DNA from: Oceanirhabdus sp. W0125-5
Lineage (GTDB): Bacteria > Bacillota > Clostridia > Clostridiales > Clostridiaceae
Assembly (NCBI RefSeq): GCF_027938815.1
Contig: NZ_CP115913.1
Span: forward strand, 4,126,001 to 4,190,000
Direction: 5' to 3'
Length of the DNA: 64,000 bases
In this document: piece by piece, positions 63,720 to 64,000 of the stretch
Position numbering within the stretch: position 1 is the first letter of the stretch
Layout of the letters: the number at the start of each line of letters is the position of its first letter
The notes under the pieces: model-generated
Told to the model about the DNA's origin: nothing
What the model saw: the letters and a program-made list of their open reading frames with translations, nothing else
Database searches by the model: none
Made by a program: the position numbers and the translations under genes

Positions 63720-64000
63720 TTATATCCCGTTTACACTCATATATTTAGCTGGATTTTTTTCCTCACCCATGTAACGAATTTTAAAGACAACAGCAAACTC
63801 TTTATTATCATCTAAACCAGCAGAGCCAATAATCTCACCAGTACCTATAGTATCTTTTTCTTTATAATATACTCCATTCAAATTGCTATATACCGTTTCT
63901 ACCCCTCTTCCATGGTCAATAATTACAGTCACTTTCCCATCTTCATCATTTGTTATCTTCTTTATCTTTCCCTCATAGGAACTTCGAACAACCCCATTAA
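63720..64000 (-). CDS. M23-type peptidase domain protein, SpoIVFA-like (C-terminal part)
   Basis: The last 93 residues of a gene that starts beyond the window. The frame is open to the edge; the internal GTG at 63932 is not its start. The sequence VTVIIDHGRGVETVYSNLNG followed by GEIIGSAGLDDN is the end of a LytM/M23 domain. Located just upstream of spoIVFB, matching SpoIVFA, which has an inactive M23 domain and tethers SpoIVFB. One metal histidine (DHG) is kept and the usual second HxH is absent. Confidence 0.75.
   Translation of the reverse strand, partial: NGVVRSSYEGKIKKITNDEDGKVTVIIDHGRGVETVYSNLNGVYYKEKDTIGTGEIIGSAGLDDNKEFAVVFKIRYMGEEKNPAKYMSVNGI

Overview
The window comes from a low-GC, spore-forming, anaerobic member of the Clostridia, probably Clostridiaceae. 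The reasons are the strong AT bias, GGAGG ribosome binding sites, sporulation genes of SpoIVFA/SpoIVFB type, a selenocysteine system, oxygen-sensitive [NiFe] hydrogenase genes and several radical SAM enzymes. Most genes lie on the minus strand. No rRNA, CRISPR array or prophage was seen.

Layout. 1-3.8 kb: end of a WG-repeat gene, then an envelope-type operon (small protein, RimK-like ATP-grasp ligase, large membrane protein with a decayed M48 protease domain). 3.8-6.0 kb: complete IS21-family element with 50-bp imperfect ends and a 5-bp target duplication. Its left end appears to supply a -35 box to the operon beside it. 6.0-7.7 kb: tnpB-only IS200/IS605 element with an omega-RNA-like end, flanked by pieces of a MITE-like repeat. 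7.7-12.1 kb: second YidC, class II aldolase, a full MITE copy, aminoglycoside adenylyltransferase-like and methyltransferase genes. 12.2-20.5 kb: one hydrogenase operon carrying two tandem Tat-exported small subunits, a large subunit, maturation protease, hypA, hypB, tatA, tatC, hypC, hypD and hypE. 20.9-24.3 kb (plus strand): chemoreceptor, PGRP-type amidase, secreted protein of unknown function. 24.5-29.6 kb: an apparent RiPP cassette (24-residue peptide gene with strong promoter, attenuator-like hairpin, radical SAM/SPASM enzyme), then two paralogous S41-type lipoproteins around a membrane protein. 29.7-38.1 kb: mixed accessory genes, including the selenocysteine tRNA and rsgA. 38.2-42.5 kb: selB, selA and selD. 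selD carries an in-frame TGA (Sec) codon, so its true start lies about 100 bp upstream of the open frame.

42.6-64 kb: housekeeping block: comEA, dacF-like, RluD-family synthase, TPR, ridA, LCP protein, yqeK, nadD, (LytTR/DUF3021/hydrolase insert), yhbY, obg, rpmA, prp, rplU with its L21 leader, RNase G-like gene, (GNAT/VOC/lipoprotein insert), DUF2344 protein, radical SAM protein, spoIVFB-like and M23/SpoIVFA-like genes. Apart from the two inserts this is the classic Firmicutes ribosomal-protein/GTPase/sporulation neighbourhood.

How the genes work together. The hydrogenase operon encodes both most of its maturation proteins and its own export route; only hypF is missing here. selA, selB, selD and tRNA-Sec together give a complete core for making and inserting selenocysteine. 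The best candidate for an undescribed system is the 24-residue peptide/radical SAM pair at 24.5-26.1 kb. Two repeat families, a MITE-like element and a roughly 40-bp dispersed motif, have shaped gene ends and intergenic regions across the window.
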